The notes: generated by a model not told the origin, from the letters alone. 64,000 bases of DNA from Engraulis encrasicolus (GCF_034702125.1 NC_085874.1:1358501-1422500), one strand, 5' to 3'. Numbered from the stretch's first letter, positions 22,076-34,625 are shown. Program-made: numbers and translations.

Positions 22076-23544
22076 GGGTCATTCTACGATTCAGCTGTGC
22101 TTTAAGTCCATGGATTTTATTTGCCAATTCCACTAACTATTAACTGCATCCAATGATGTTTTGGACATTAGCACACATTTATCTTTCATATAATAGAGAA
22201 AGTGTAGATAAGGCATTATTTCCCTCAGCCAGAATGAATATTTAATACTGGTTTTGGGCGTTTTCATGCCGTCCTGTTTTCCAAATGTCAGATTCAGTCT
22301 TCATATTAGCATGTAAAGAAACTTGTTTTGCCCAATACTATTGCAAATGTTGATTCACAGTAATCATCACAATATGACAAAACTGTCAGAAAGACCACTG
22401 TGCTTTCCATTATACATTAAATTTGCCATTTTGTGTGTGTCCACGAAAACTGTGTTAACCGTGTCACGGTCTGAAACCCCCTCCATAAATCAGTAATGGT
22501 TGGTCTTAGGCCATACGAATAACATCAAGTGATGTCATAACCTCTTTGGCAGGATATGGGAAGACTTTTTGGTAATTTTTGAGCTCCATACTGCCATAAT
22601 TGAATCCATTCTTTTTCATGTTCTCATAGCGGGAAAATTGCCTGTCAACTGTGTTTACAACATATTCATAATAATCTGAATTAGAAATCACATGTGGAAA
22701 AACACAGATAAAGCATACAAATACATGAATTGATTAAGGCGTTGTGGTGGAACTTCTGAGGTCCTCAGTTAGCACAACACCATAAAAATGGCTGAAATGT
22801 CAATCCGTGTTACCCTCAATGGTGTTATGCATCAGCTATGACAGTTGAGAAGGAGTATGTTTTTGCCCATTTATCTCCATATTGACAGACAAACAAACAA
22901 AATAATTTGTGTTCTAGGGAGATGGGTTTGTCTGCTCTGTTTTTTTCTCCTAAAAAAGGGCCGACTTGTTCCCCTGCACTGTTGACCGTAACACAGTTTG
23001 AGTAACAGTTGACTGTTTTGAAAGTGTTTTTGTGCTTGATCCCTTATGTGTTGGAAAAATCCTATGAACAGACACTAGGGATTATCTATGGAGAGGGAAG
23101 TCTTGTGTAAGGAAGGTGACTAAATTCAAATCAGACATTACAGGGATTTATAATAAAAAATGTGTCAGTCTGTATCACAGTGAATCATAAAATCCTACTT
23201 GTGAAGCTTAACAATCACATTTTCTATATGAGTTGCACAGATTAATGACAACATTATTGTTAAGGGACATAAGCACTTTCAAACGTATGTTGTTTCAACT
23301 CTGTAGTATTTTTATATATGTTTGAAATGATATAGTATTTGTCCATAACGCTGTTGACAAAATAATCGAGTAAATGTTAGCTTTCATTAGAGTATTTATC
23401 AAATGATTTAAGATTAAGCTTGGCAATTTGTTTGTTTGGAAACTTTAATACACTATGTAAACATCAAGGTAATTTATTTGAAAAACATACAGATAATTGA
23501 CATTTTGCGTTTGCCAAAAGTGCACTGGAAACGTAGAATGACCC
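22076..23544. mobile_element. GGGTCATT-family element, 1.47 kb, 4-bp duplication
   Basis: The ends are inverted: GGGTCATTCTACG at the left and CGTAGAATGACCC at the right. ATAG flanks both sides (22072-22075 and 23545-23548). There is no transposase-sized ORF. It shares the GGGTCATT tip and 4-bp duplication length with the elements at 34626-35767 and 37600-38801. Confidence 0.65.
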
Positions 23545-23548
23545 ATAG

Positions 23549-23935
23549 GCTAATCCAACAGACTGGCACGGTTTACCTGAAAGGTATCCCAAAGGTATCC
23601 CAATTTACCTGAACACTTTGTCATAGGCTGAAAGTAGGCCTATGTGTAGTAGGCTGAAAGTAGGCCTAAGGCTATGTGTCTCACTGTCTTTAAATTTAGA
23701 TTTTAAAATATTATACTTCTAAAAATAATTCCTATAGGCTATGGACGTGTAACACGTGTAACATAAAATGAATAGCCTATAGTGTCTTTCAAACTTGTGT
23801 TTTATTTTACTAAGTGTTTTATTTATTTATTTTCCTTTGGCAATTTACCAAAAAGTGTCCCAATTCACCCTACGGGCCATATAATTTAGCTACACACACG
23901 TTTTTGTTGTTGTTTTCTGGACAGTACACCACAGA
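23549..23935. other. HIVEP2 upstream flank, no feature recognised
   Basis: AT-rich sequence with an imperfect TAGGCTGAAAGTAGGCCTA repeat near 23630-23670. I see no ORF or element end. Confidence 0.35.
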
Positions 23936-24042
23936 GGGAATTCCCCTCGTGCAGTGCACCTTGACACCGAAGCTCCTGAGCTCTCCTGCCCTCACATCTT
24001 CTCGCCTCTGTCTGGGATACGCTGGGGGATCCAATGACGTCA
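23936..24042 (+). promoter_or_regulatory. HIVEP2: Probable HIVEP2 promoter with kappa-B and CCAAT/CRE sites
   Basis: GGGAATTCCCC at 23936-23946 is a perfect kappa-B-type palindrome. CCAAT (24031-24035) overlaps a full cAMP-response element TGACGTCA (24035-24042), followed by CGCGCG. The cluster lies just before a candidate non-coding first exon ending at a consensus donor (24325). ZAS proteins such as HIVEP2 are known to bind kappa-B-like sites, so autoregulation is possible. Promoter activity and the transcription start are inferred. Confidence 0.5.
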
Positions 24043-24059
24043 CGCGCGAATCACTCACA

Positions 24060-24324
24060 CTCAGACACAGCAGCAAAGCACAGACTGCTATTCTGGGAAG
24101 TGGCGCTAGGAATAGAGGCCGATTCTCTCTGCTGTGTTTTTCCGAGTTCGTTCACCTTGCCTTCGTGTTTGGAGCACACACGAGTCAGAAATGCTCACAA
24201 CAATGCTGATATGGGATGTTTATACTGAACACCGTGTTTAACATCATCGTTGGGATGCGAATGTGTCGAGCATTTGGTACTTGAGAGAGAATTTTCTTGG
24301 TGATCCTGGCACCTTCCAACACAG
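24060..24324 (+). other. HIVEP2: Candidate HIVEP2 non-coding exon 1
   Basis: The segment is comparatively GC-rich, lies just downstream of the CRE, and ends CCAACACAG followed by the donor GTAGGC at 24325. The start is approximate. It contains no ORF continuing HIVEP2, so it would be 5'UTR. Support is positional and from the splice signal only; cDNA is required to confirm it. Confidence 0.4.
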
Positions 24325-25888
24325 GTAGGCTACGTAAACTGACTCGGTGTCATATCTGTTAACGCGTACTTTCAGGTAGGCTACAGAAAGTCTGCTGCTC
24401 AATTGAAATGGACTGAGTGTCTCATTATAACGTAACTATATAAATTGGGGTGTCATTGAAATAATAAACAGTTCCATGCGTTTAGACATTAGTTGTACTT
24501 GAGGAATACCCCGCTCCTTCCCTGAACAGTTGGGATGTTGCGTAATATCCTGTGGAATTTGCTCTAATGGGCTACTTTCAGATGCTGACGGCATTGTATT
24601 GTTTTTATCGCGACTGAGGGCTCTTTTACAATACATGTTCTCAAGTATCGTTATGTTATCACCGTATACTCTGTTTTTGAGCGTGGGTGTGTGTGTGAGA
24701 CGGCGACTATGGTGTGGGGAAGTAAAGTGTTTGTTCACACACTGTAGAGTGGGAGGGACGTTGGCTCGTTCCGGGAATGTTCCATGACGTATACGCCGTC
24801 AGGAAGGGCTGCTTGAAGGGGGTTTTCAGCTAGGCGATACTTATTTTTTTCCCTTTTCTTTCTTTCGTTCTTTTTTGCTTGTTCAAAATGTACTGCGGGA
24901 CAACATTATACTTGCGTCCAAACTCCTTGACCTTATATTCGACACTGATTAAAAGCGTCAAAGTAAATGTTTGGGTAGGCTATTTAGTTTGGAACGTCAT
25001 CAGAATTAAATGACTCTAGGCTGTTAGGAGATTGTAGTGTAATGGAGGTTGGTTTTTGTTTTGTTTTAGGTGAACATGTTCAAGATCATAGACTAGCCTA
25101 GTAAGACTATGATACTTTGGTCGAGACGCAATAATGTATCTCCACTCTGGATGCACATTTGGCCCACAGCACCCTCTGTTCACCCCTCTGTTGGGTATCC
25201 ACTATTATGGAAAAAAATCTGTCTGAGACATTGTATCTCACCAGAGCACCTTCTTGGAGATCTGTGTTACAGTAGTCGTAGGTCTATGTGTTTATGTGTC
25301 TTTAGTATAGCGTAACACCTCTTCCTGCTCCTAAGAGGTGAAAATGATATGTGCATTAACTATTGCACTACCCTTAACTACTGCAAAATAGTGTAATGTC
25401 AGTGAGGTTAAAATGAGAATTGAAAAAACATAGATTAAGCTGAATAACAGTTTAGACAAGGGAACATAATGCCATGTCAAAGACTGAAGTTCTCATGTAC
25501 GTCTCTGGCTGCCTCCTCTGCAGATGGGCCCTGGTGTGATCATGGTATAGTTCTAGCCTATAAATACATATGTTTACGTGGGCTAAAGACAAAGGTTTTT
25601 GCATTCCTGGTGCCTTTTAATTGGCAACAGCAATTTTCTGTTCCCTCCCTTAAGTGGAACCTGTTGAACAATCTGCTTGTATTTAGCTATCAGCTTGGTG
25701 ACTCAAACGTTGGGCCTTGAAATCATTTTCTAAAAATCAAAACAATGTCTGTGTGCGCGTGTGTGTTGTAGATGACTATTTATTTGAGTTGTATTGTTTA
25801 GTGGGCCTCGAACATTTGTGAACATTTCAAGCGGGCCTCAAGTCGGAATCGGCTGCAAACCCCTGATGGGTGGTTTGAAGATACAAGG
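24325..25888. other. Presumed HIVEP2 intron 1, left part
   Basis: No exon, RNA gene or element boundary that I can support. A conserved transcription-start neighbourhood may extend into its first few hundred bases. Confidence 0.35.
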
Positions 25889-26097
25889 TGTAACAGATGT
25901 CAACTAGCAGCAGTGTTGAGCATAGACCGTTAGTAAATCTCCCTCCCGAAGCCTCATACAGTAGCGGTATAGCTGAGCAATTGGTCTGGACCTTTAGCCC
26001 AGCGGTATCGTGCTGTGCCTCCCATGCCTGAACTGGAGCGTTGACTGGTAGGTGTAGTGGGTTCGAGCCCCAAGTGGCGAACTAGCGCAGGGTCACA
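25889..26097 (+). mobile_element. Diverged relative of the TRIM LTR with intact Pol III boxes
   Basis: It starts TGTAACAGATGTCAACTAG and ends GGGTCACA. It aligns through most of its length with the 212-bp LTR of the tandem element (shared AAATCTCCCTCC, CCTCATACAGT and GCCCAGCGGTATCGT motifs). A-box TAGCCCAGCGG is at 25995-26005 and a perfect B-box GGTTCGAGCCC at 26060-26070. No matching target duplication was found. It could be an old solo LTR or a SINE from which the LTR promoter derives. Confidence 0.55.
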
Positions 26098-26229
26098 TCT
26101 TGGGGTGTATGCAAGGTCTGAGTTCATCGGCACACACCACCAGACCTGGAAATTGTAACTACCCTATTGGCATAATATTTTCATCTATTTTCCTATTCAT
26201 GGCATTGACTGTAGTTGAGTGGTTCTTAA

Positions 26230-26705
26230 GGCCAGGGACATACTTGCTGCCAGACACGCCTGCGCGTGCACTTTTCGTGCATGCGTCGTGCACGCATCGC
26301 CATGTGTATTTACGTCAATTTTGCACACAGAGCACAATGTACGGGTACGCAGACGTGTGTGTACGGTGTGATATTGTGCGCATTCGTGTCGGTGCATGCA
26401 GAAGCAGTCTGTGCACAGTGCATGTGCAATGAGAAATTATAATGCATTCTGAATAGAAATGTGCGCTGTGCAGGCGGTGTCTGTATGCACCGTCACGAGC
26501 ACGCCCCATATCGCACCGTACCCACGCGTCTGCGAGTCAAACAATGATGGAAAATATTAAGGAGAGGCCCATTGTCTATCTGCGCCCTACATGATACCTG
26601 CAGTATGGTGCGTAGTGTGCTGATAGCCCTATTATACAAGTATAGCACACGGCCGCACACAGTGGCATGCGTAATTTAAGCCAAAGAGCAAGCATGTCCC
26701 TGGCC
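26230..26705. mobile_element. Harbinger-like MITE, TAA duplication
   Basis: The 476-bp element has inverted ends GGCCAGGGACATACTTGC and GCATGTCCCTGGCC. It is flanked by TAA on both sides (26227-26229 and 26706-26708). The interior is rich in CGTGTGTGC/GCACACG motifs and lacks a transposase. Confidence 0.7.
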
Positions 26706-26727
26706 TAACCTGGGTTCTGGTCCCCTT

Positions 26728-26907
26728 TTTTAAAAAGATTTTTTTGTTTTTTTTCGACTTTTTATTTGACAGAATAGTTTGAGAGGTGGTCAGGAAGCGA
26801 ATGGGGAGAGAGACGGGCAGGGGTCGGCAAATGACCCGAGCTGGGAATTGAACCCGGGTCGGCCGTATGGCAGACGAGTGCCCTACCGGTTGGCCACAGC
26901 AGGGCCA
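26728..26907 (-). repeat. tRNA-derived SINE (family 2), minus orientation
   Basis: On the minus strand the head carries A-box TGGCCAACCGG (26886-26896) and B-box GGTTCAATTCC (26844-26854), both near perfect. A body with TCTCTCCCCATTCGC follows, then a T/A-rich tail. A second copy lies at 35522-35702. Confidence 0.75.
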
Positions 26908-27925
26908 ATAATGTGATTTAATGAAGGTTTTTTAAAATGATTATTATTATTCCACTTCTGTTCAGGATGGTCATACAGAGACGGCCCTAGGGTTAATGCT
27001 CATAAAACTTGGCTAGTAATAATTTAAATCACTAGCCACGTTTTAGGTAGTTTATTCCTTGATTTTGCCCTTTGTGCATCAATTGTTTGTGTTTAAGTTC
27101 AAGAAAAAGCTCAGTTATTTAGTTTTTTTATTTGTTTGATTTCAAATTCCATGTAGAAGGCTATGCACCTTGCAACAAAAAAACAAAACAATCAAATTTG
27201 TGGCTAGTACAAAGCTGAATGGCTAATGACTCAGGAAAAACCACTAGCCATAGTGGCTGGTGAGTGAAATAGTTAATGTCAAGCCCTGCGTGTGTGCCTA
27301 TGCAAAACACATGAAAAGCAGTCTCCGGAGCAGGAGTGTGTAGTTGGTGAGCAGACAGCACAAGCGCAGAGCACAGAGCACCCAGTTTTCCATTTCCTCT
27401 TTGCTGCTTATGCAAAATAATTCACAGAGAAACGAGTCTGCACTGCACACTTCCTCTTGTTCAGAGTGGGTATGTTTTAGCAGGTCGATACAGACGAGGA
27501 AGCGCGGTGCTGTTTTGCTGGTTTCTTGTACACCAAATTCACATGTGCTCTGCAATGCAGGTGGCAAACTGATGACAATCTTATGTTGACTGTTGTGTGT
27601 GCATGTTTTGGTCTGAAGGTTGGTCTAAGTGTGCAGTGTTGAACTGATCACAGAATTCTAGACTTCTGGGGTGTAATACTAAGAACATAGTTAAGTTATA
27701 AACCAGCTTAGTTAACCTACAGGAAGTGGTAAAGGTGGTAATAGATACACCTGCAGGCATCATATAGTTAAGAAAATGAGGACTCCAGGCTCTTCTATAA
27801 CATGATTTACAGCTACCACAAGGTTAACAACCTTGTTTACTACTGAACCAGCTTCTTAGTACACCCCCCTGTTTAGCAGCAAACCTGTGTAGCCTACTCA
27901 TCAACATATCATCGATGTATCTGTC
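26908..27925. other. HIVEP2 intron; no gene recognised
   Basis: About 26985-27290 contains mirrored GGGTTAATG/CATTAACTATTT and CACTAGCCA motifs and may be an old hAT-like MITE. I could not define ends or a duplication. The rest shows nothing I can support. Confidence 0.3.
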
Positions 27926-27929
27926 AACA

Positions 27930-28183
27930 TGTTAATCTTGTCAACCTCAACTCACAGAGTATATTTTTTCCACATTTGTCTGGCCCAACTCACAGAATAT
28001 GTTTTTGCACAATTAAGTTACCTTTTATTTATTTCATTTTTATTTTTCCCCTCCCTGTCCATTACCTGTGTTATGTGTCTTAAATGTCCATGTGGGCATT
28101 ATATGTATTTATCTAAGCTACTTGTTACCTTAATTTCCACCTTGGGGATCAATAAAGTTACTCTACTCTACTCTACTGTACAT
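27930..28183 (+). repeat. LINE 3' end with TACTC tail
   Basis: The end TTGGGGATCAATAAAGTTA followed by four CTCTA-type pentamers (about 28158-28180) is a recognisable fish LINE 3' terminus with a short tandem tail. The same terminus occurs in reverse orientation at 36609-36680. The 5' boundary is approximate. Confidence 0.55.
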
Positions 28184-28189
28184 TGTTCA

Positions 28190-31100
28190 GCCTTTTCTAC
28201 TCCATCGGTACAATGCAATGTAAGACAGCTGTTGCTTTTTACTCAGGTAGAAGCCCATGATGATTAGATGCAATGTGCAATGGTCATACACATGCTTCAT
28301 CTTGTTGATGCTTATTGTGTAGGTTTTATTTGTTTTGTTTGACAAAACAATGCATCATACAGGCATACACACTCGCATATTGTGTTCAACAAAATTAATA
28401 TCGGAATTACAGAGAGCATAGCATTGTTGGCAGTCAGATTCAGCGGATCAGAACTTTTTGGCCAAATAAAAATCTGTTAATGCATGAAAATGCACAATCT
28501 TCTGATAGTTTAATTAGTTGAATCCATCAGTGGTAAATACGTTGTAAATAAGTTGACCATTGAAATAAGTGGTAAATAAGGTGACCATTGAAATCTATCT
28601 CTGATAAGGCCATATATGTACATATAATGGCATATATGATGGTGAGAGGGCATGAAATATTTCTACAGAAAAAACGTTTTACATCAATCAAGTTGTACTG
28701 TGTTAGAGAGAATTAATGACATCCCAGCGAATGGCATTGTCAGTGGTATGTTATTCTCTTCCTAATTCAGAATAAACATTTTGCCTCACTGTCCACATTT
28801 TCATAAATACAGGTAGTAGTATGTAGCAAAAAAGTCGTGTTTGTTTGATTTTCTTGTTGTATGGCTGTAATCAAATTTGATAAATGTTTAGACGATGTAA
28901 AGGCATTTTTACTCAATTTGTTTCTCCCCTTAAACACCCATGATGATGTATGCTGCCTGCCACCTCTTTTTTCCGTCTTTTTACCAGATTAGTTCGATGT
29001 AGGAGAACAGGTGGTCAGGCTCTTGATGCACCAGTTGGTATCGCCATAACCTTGTGTGTTGGCAGGCAGGGGACAGATTATGACTCCATGGGCCCCTGAG
29101 CCAGGCAACAAGATAGGGCCCCCCTCCATGTTGGTTCAGGAAAGATATGGGAATTTACCGTAGAAGTTAGATACCCTTATGTTGGTGGGGTGAAGGCTCA
29201 TTTATAGATCAATAATGAAGGCATGGTCTTCAGGGCCCCTTTTGCCCCTGTGTCCCTGGGCTTGTGCCCGATAGGCCCGTGCAGTAATCCGTCTATGGTG
29301 GCAGGCTGTGAGTCAAGAGCCTTCTCAGTCCACCCACGCGTGAGGGAGCCAGTGGAAAGGGTGCCAGTTCAGTCATAAAAATGTGAAGTGTTAAAAGAAT
29401 GTGTTTTGCAGTGTTTTGCAGAATCAAGTTAAGCCTACAGGCAGATAATATGCAAACCTTGTTGAGGTTTATTACATATTGTTTACAACTGATTAGGAGC
29501 ACCCTTAACAGTACATTCAGATTTCCATGCACAGTAACATGTTTCTCATCCAGAACGATCATTAACGTGATGCAGACTTTAAGCACTGAAATCTGTTAGG
29601 GAATGGCTATATCTATAATGTGGTGTTGCAGCTTTGTACTACAGATAAATTATACTCTACTGTAGAATGAGTCATTCTAATTGTGCATTTTATTATTATG
29701 TTTGTTTTCTGTCTTTTTACCCTGGTCACTCTGAATCATTTCAGATCAATGAAACTGAAATGGTAGATAGAGATACCTCTCAAGTCAACACAGAAATATG
29801 TTTTTATGTCAATTTCATTTGTTAAAGGGAGAAAGATATTTGAACCTACATGACCTCATGCAAAAAAAGTAAAGCCCCCTCAACCTAATAACTGATTGTA
29901 CCACGCCCAGCAGTAAACATTTTTGTGTCAAGTGTTTTCAAATTTTGTAGTGTTCACCAACCTCCCCAGCCAATCCCAGCCCCCACCCGCCCACCTCCCA
30001 TTTGAGTGGAAGCTTACAGGTGGCTAAGGCCAGGCCAGAAATTACATGAAAATAAACAGAAACCTGAAGAACACTTTAATTCAATGTATTCAAAACATTT
30101 GTCGTCAATTGAGTCATCAATCAGCCAGCTATTGAAATGAGACACTGATTGATCAACTGCAATTGATGGTCAGTAAAATATAATATTGACTATTCCTCAG
30201 CTGTAAAAACATTTAAGTGTAAACAAACAGAATTTACTGTACATGAATGAATATGAGCGCAGCGTATGTATCAGGCATCGAGACTGTGTGTGTTTTAGGG
30301 GCTGCTGAAAATGTGTCTAAATGTAGTCTGTTGTATAATCCCTCAGGGGCCCCTTTTGCTATTTTTGTTCCTGGATATGCGTCAGGACCGACTGGGTATT
30401 TTCTCTGGTGACTAGCTTGCATCAGTAGCCTACTGTGTAGGTTTTCTAGTGTTGAGTGAGAGCGGGGCGGCTTTAAGTTGATGCTGCTTCTTCTTGCCAT
30501 TTGGTGTATTGGTGATCCCGGAGAATGGTGGAGATGAAATGGGGCTTGAGGACACAATGTTGTGGACCAGAGGCATCAGGCAAAGTAGGTCAGCATTGAA
30601 GCCGATCTCTCTACATCTTATTGTATTAGGCATGTTTTGATGTTTTGTTTATATGTTGTATGCATTAGAATAGCTGTGTTGCTCTTCTGGCAGATGTGCA
30701 GATGTCCATCTGGCGTTGAGTTGTGTATGTATTACTTTAACTCATCTTTCTGGGAAACTAATACATGCTTGATGTACAGTAGAGGGGTGGTTTGATATCT
30801 TTGGGCAAAAAACGATGACAAATACTAACCCATGAGTTCTTGTACACACGTCACCTTTACTTGTCTGTGACCTATTTACCATGTTTATTACATTATATCA
30901 TTCTGTTTGTACATGATTTTTTTTGGCTACAATATATGTCTTTTTGTGAATGAGTCACTTGTGGAAAAACCTGACACAAAAATGACACAAGAATGATCTG
31001 TTTCTCACTTAATAAGTAATAATCAGATATTTTGGCCTAAACAGGTGTCAGAAGGGGTTGTCAGTTCACTTACCTGAGCATTCAGACTACGAGTGACCAC

Positions 31101-31410
31101 AGAAGTTTAAGATATTTTTTTAACTATGGCTTGACAGCATTTTTGGGTGAACGTGAATTTGACATCAGGGAAGCTTGTTGGGCAAGGACAGCGAAAAAGG
31201 GAAGTTTTGTTCACACGTGGTATTGGATCTATACATTACTATTTACATACAGATGAGATTTACTGTAGATCGGTCTGACTCAATGAGCTGCTGTAAATAC
31301 TTGTTGATTATAGCCATGTGTGTTAGTTATGTAAGCTCAAGGAGTTGGCTGCAGACACAGCTTGTCTTTTATACGAATGTAATGATGCCCTTCAAGAAGT
31401 CTTTGTTACT
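28190..31410. other. HIVEP2 intron; no gene recognised
   Basis: No exon or RNA gene is supported. A G/C-run block near 29070-29290 with GGGCCC motifs at both ends may be a degraded hAT-type MITE. The remainder is AT-rich unique-looking sequence. Confidence 0.3.
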
Positions 31411-31414
31411 TCTG

Positions 31415-31418
<4 letters not shown>

Positions 31419-31488
<70 letters not shown>
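31419..31488. repeat. (GT)n microsatellite
   Basis: About 35 dinucleotide units of TG, followed by a GA run (31488-31501). The Cys-Val ORF across it is an artefact. Confidence 0.95.
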
Positions 31489-31501
<13 letters not shown>

Positions 31502-31529
31502 TGTGTGTTGCATACAGCTTCAATAAAGA

Positions 31530-32940
31530 ACATTACTGTTAATAAACATTTTCAAATCATGCACGCCGGTTTTACAAAATGGTATGCCATGCCATGCATC
31601 AAATTGTCAAAAAAAAAACCACGGTGCAATTTGCTTGTTTCAAGAAAACAAAAGTGAAAGTAAGACTAACTCGTCTGAGGATGATTCTCTTTTCACCAGG
31701 AAATGTGGTGAACAGGCTCTCTACTTACATAAATATACTCAATCAGTTTTATTAAGTTATTTCAAATAAATTAAGATTTAAGGCATAGTGCATTTACTCA
31801 GCATAGAACTCACATTAGACAGAGGCCATGAAACAATGGAATGTACACCACAATCCTAGGAACCACAAGTTGTATTTTTGCCACATGTCTGTAGAATCAT
31901 ACAAGCGCAGAACAGTAACATTTAAAACCGCAGGCTCATATTTTTCAAACAAATCAATAACCTGTTGTGCAACATGTGTATAGTGCAGTAGCAGAAGTGG
32001 AGAGGTGCAGAAGTTACTGTAAATAAGTGTTTGCACAGAAGTGTGAAGAAGCTAGAAACTAGCCCGACTGTTGCAAAGGCTATGAGGTGGGGCGATTGGG
32101 GTTAAGGTTGTGTGAGGCTGTTTTGGAGGCTGGGTGTCCACTCCTATCATGTGCACATCCCATTATCAATTTTATAGATAGGTTTGGGCATTATACGGTA
32201 GTTTCCAGGAGCTTGTGTTGATTACAACTATAATAGAATTGAAAACCTCTATTGTAGTTACACCCTGTGCAGAATTATTTGGCAAGTTGTATCTTTGAGG
32301 ATTCATTATATTATTGAACAACGACTGTGTTCTTTGTCAACCCAAAGTACTCATGAAGCTCAAAGCGTTAATATTTGTCGAAGAGTGGACCCTTTTTGTT
32401 TTTTGCTCTCTGAGAAGGATATCGCTATTTCCAGGTAACTATTAGTGTACAATGCAGCTATACTACACCTGTTCCAGTGATCTACTACTCGGTCAACATG
32501 TGCACATGAACATTTACATTAAAATAAGTGGCAAATACATCCATGCATGCATTCTAATGGTTTCTTGATCTGTAGACAATTAAGTTTTTGTGTAGTAGCA
32601 ACCGAAACCTCCTAGGCAGTGTTCAGAGAGATGTTCTATTTTTAGATGCGTCCTAGCATCTCTGTAAGAGGTTATGTCCGTCAGTTGGTCCGTCCGTCTG
32701 TACATCCGTCCGTCGATCTGTCCGTCTGAATTGCTTTGTTTCAATTGTTATTCCCTCCTGTGTCCACAAGGCAGCAGTGCATAGGGGTGGTTGATGTTTA
32801 AGTGCGTAATGTTTAAGGGCGTTTTTTCAATTCCTGAAAAAATAAGAAAAAAATTGAAAAAAATAAAGCACTTAGTGGTCCGTGGAATTTCGCCTGATTT
32901 TTGCCATTTTTGAGAAAATGTGTCCTGAATCAACACATTG
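31530..32940. other. HIVEP2 intron; MITE-like fragment near 32264
   Basis: At about 32264-32360 the motif TGTGCAGAATTATTTGGCAA occurs. It recurs, mostly as CAGAATTATT, near 45213, 48980 and 53830 and marks one end of a widespread repeat. A run of CCGTC repeats lies at 32678-32725. Nothing coding is seen. Confidence 0.4.
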
Positions 32941-32949
32941 CATAGGCAA

Positions 32950-33507
32950 GTCGCACCACAGGAAATTCACTGCATTATGGCCATTTTAATCCTTTTGTAT
33001 ACATGACTGACATCTGAGCTCATGCTAACTTGATAATGATATTGTGTTTAATCTTAATATGTGTTTTCATTTATTAAAAAACTTTTTTTCCTTCTATAAA
33101 AGCAGTCACACCACAGGACACCATAAAATGAACCTAAGCATTGCGTGACAGAAACATTGCAATATGAAGACATATTAAGAGGTTAATAGTCACCTTAAGC
33201 TTCCACAGCACTCTCCAATAACTGAGGTACTGATTGGTTAGGAGCCAGTCTTTAAGACCCTTGTAGTTGGCCTTTCAGCTGCCCGTTCACAAACATTGAC
33301 ATACATGTCACGCCACAGGACGCAATTTGTGTTACGAAATTTAACTTGTAGTCTGTCTTGAGTTTTTTTCACATTCACATATCTTAATATAAAGTTAATA
33401 TTTATGCAATCATGCCAAATGCTTCATACATTATTCAAAATGTTGTTGGTTAGTTTATATATGTATTATATTCCAGGTTTCATTAATGTTACAGTTACAC
33501 CGCAGGA
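32950..33507. repeat. Four spaced copies of a 14-bp motif
   Basis: GTCGCACCACAGGA (32950), GTCACACCACAGGA (33105), GTCACGCCACAGGA (33307) and GTTACACCGCAGGA (33494) recur at irregular 155-202-bp spacing in AT-rich sequence. They may be internal motifs of an unrecognised DNA element. Confidence 0.45.
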
Positions 33508-33806
33508 TATTTGACATATAAACCTTTACAGAAATCTTAACAAAAATGTTTCTTCTCATCTAAGACTAATATGAAGCATAATGTATCGCATCTTCTTTCA
33601 TTGACATTTGTTTTTTAAAGTTAAAATAACAGTTTTGTAGGTTTCTAACCAATGTTACGAAAAAACAAGGCGTCACGTCTCCCACCCATAGACGGACGCA
33701 TCTTTGTCCGCCTGTTGGACTTGTCTTTCACTGCAAATCTCTCATTAAAAAAGGCACACGCAAGTTCCCAATAAGGTTTGGGGCAAGGGAAGGGTAGCAT
33801 GTAATC

Positions 33807-33971
33807 AAGTGGGCTTGCCCCAGCAAGTCCCACTTCCTGTAATCCTAAAGTCCTGTTTATTAAGTGGGCTTGCACCAGCTAGTCCCACTTCATGTTATCC
33901 TAAAGTCCTTTTTATTAAGTGGGCTTGCCCCAGCAAGTCCCACTTACTGTAATTCCAAAGTCCTGTTTATT
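33807..33971. repeat. 55-bp minisatellite, three units, hairpin-forming
   Basis: Unit starts lie at 33807, 33862 and 33917. Each unit contains AAGTGGGCTTGC, a short spacer and GCAAGTCCCACTT, which can pair as a stem of about 11 bp. The rest of the unit is TAATCCTAAAGTCCTG-like. Confidence 0.8.
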
Positions 33972-34411
33972 ATTATTGCTCCTTGCTTATTATCTGCCGT
34001 AAGTCTGGAAATTGGTGGACATTTTAACACGTTACTCCTCCTAGGGCTTTCGAGATAGACACTGTTCTAACTCTAAAATGGCAATTCCCAGTTTAGAGAT
34101 GTTGAAACATTGCACTGTGTGTCCGTACCTGTTGTCGTTTTTTTATTTATTTATTGTCGATTTGTGCGACTTTTGGTCCCCATCGAAAACAGTGATGGAA
34201 TGTTGAGGTGGAATGTTGTTACACTCTACAACACTAGAGTGTGAAAAAGGTTTTTTAACCACAAACTCAAAAAGGCCTACTTTTAGCATTTTCCACGAGA
34301 ATGCAGAGAATGACTCCCTGATGAAGACCTATTCGTATCTAAACCTTGCGCTCATTTTATTAATTAAAAAGAACACTGGAAAGATAAAATTAAGAGCAGT
34401 CATGGCGTAAT

Positions 34412-34546
<135 letters not shown>

Positions 34547-34625
34547 GAGGGGATCTTGCATTCTCACTCAGTCGACTCTGAAGAGGTAGAGCGGGCCTGA
34601 GGTGTGAAAAATCCAGTTCAAAAGT

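Noticed and set aside
25975..26080. Possible tRNA gene
   Set aside because: A and B boxes are present but the acceptor and anticodon stems do not form a full cloverleaf, and the sequence belongs to a repeated LTR/SINE family.
33807..33971. CRISPR-like array
   Set aside because: Units are contiguous 55-bp minisatellite copies without unique spacers in a vertebrate intron.
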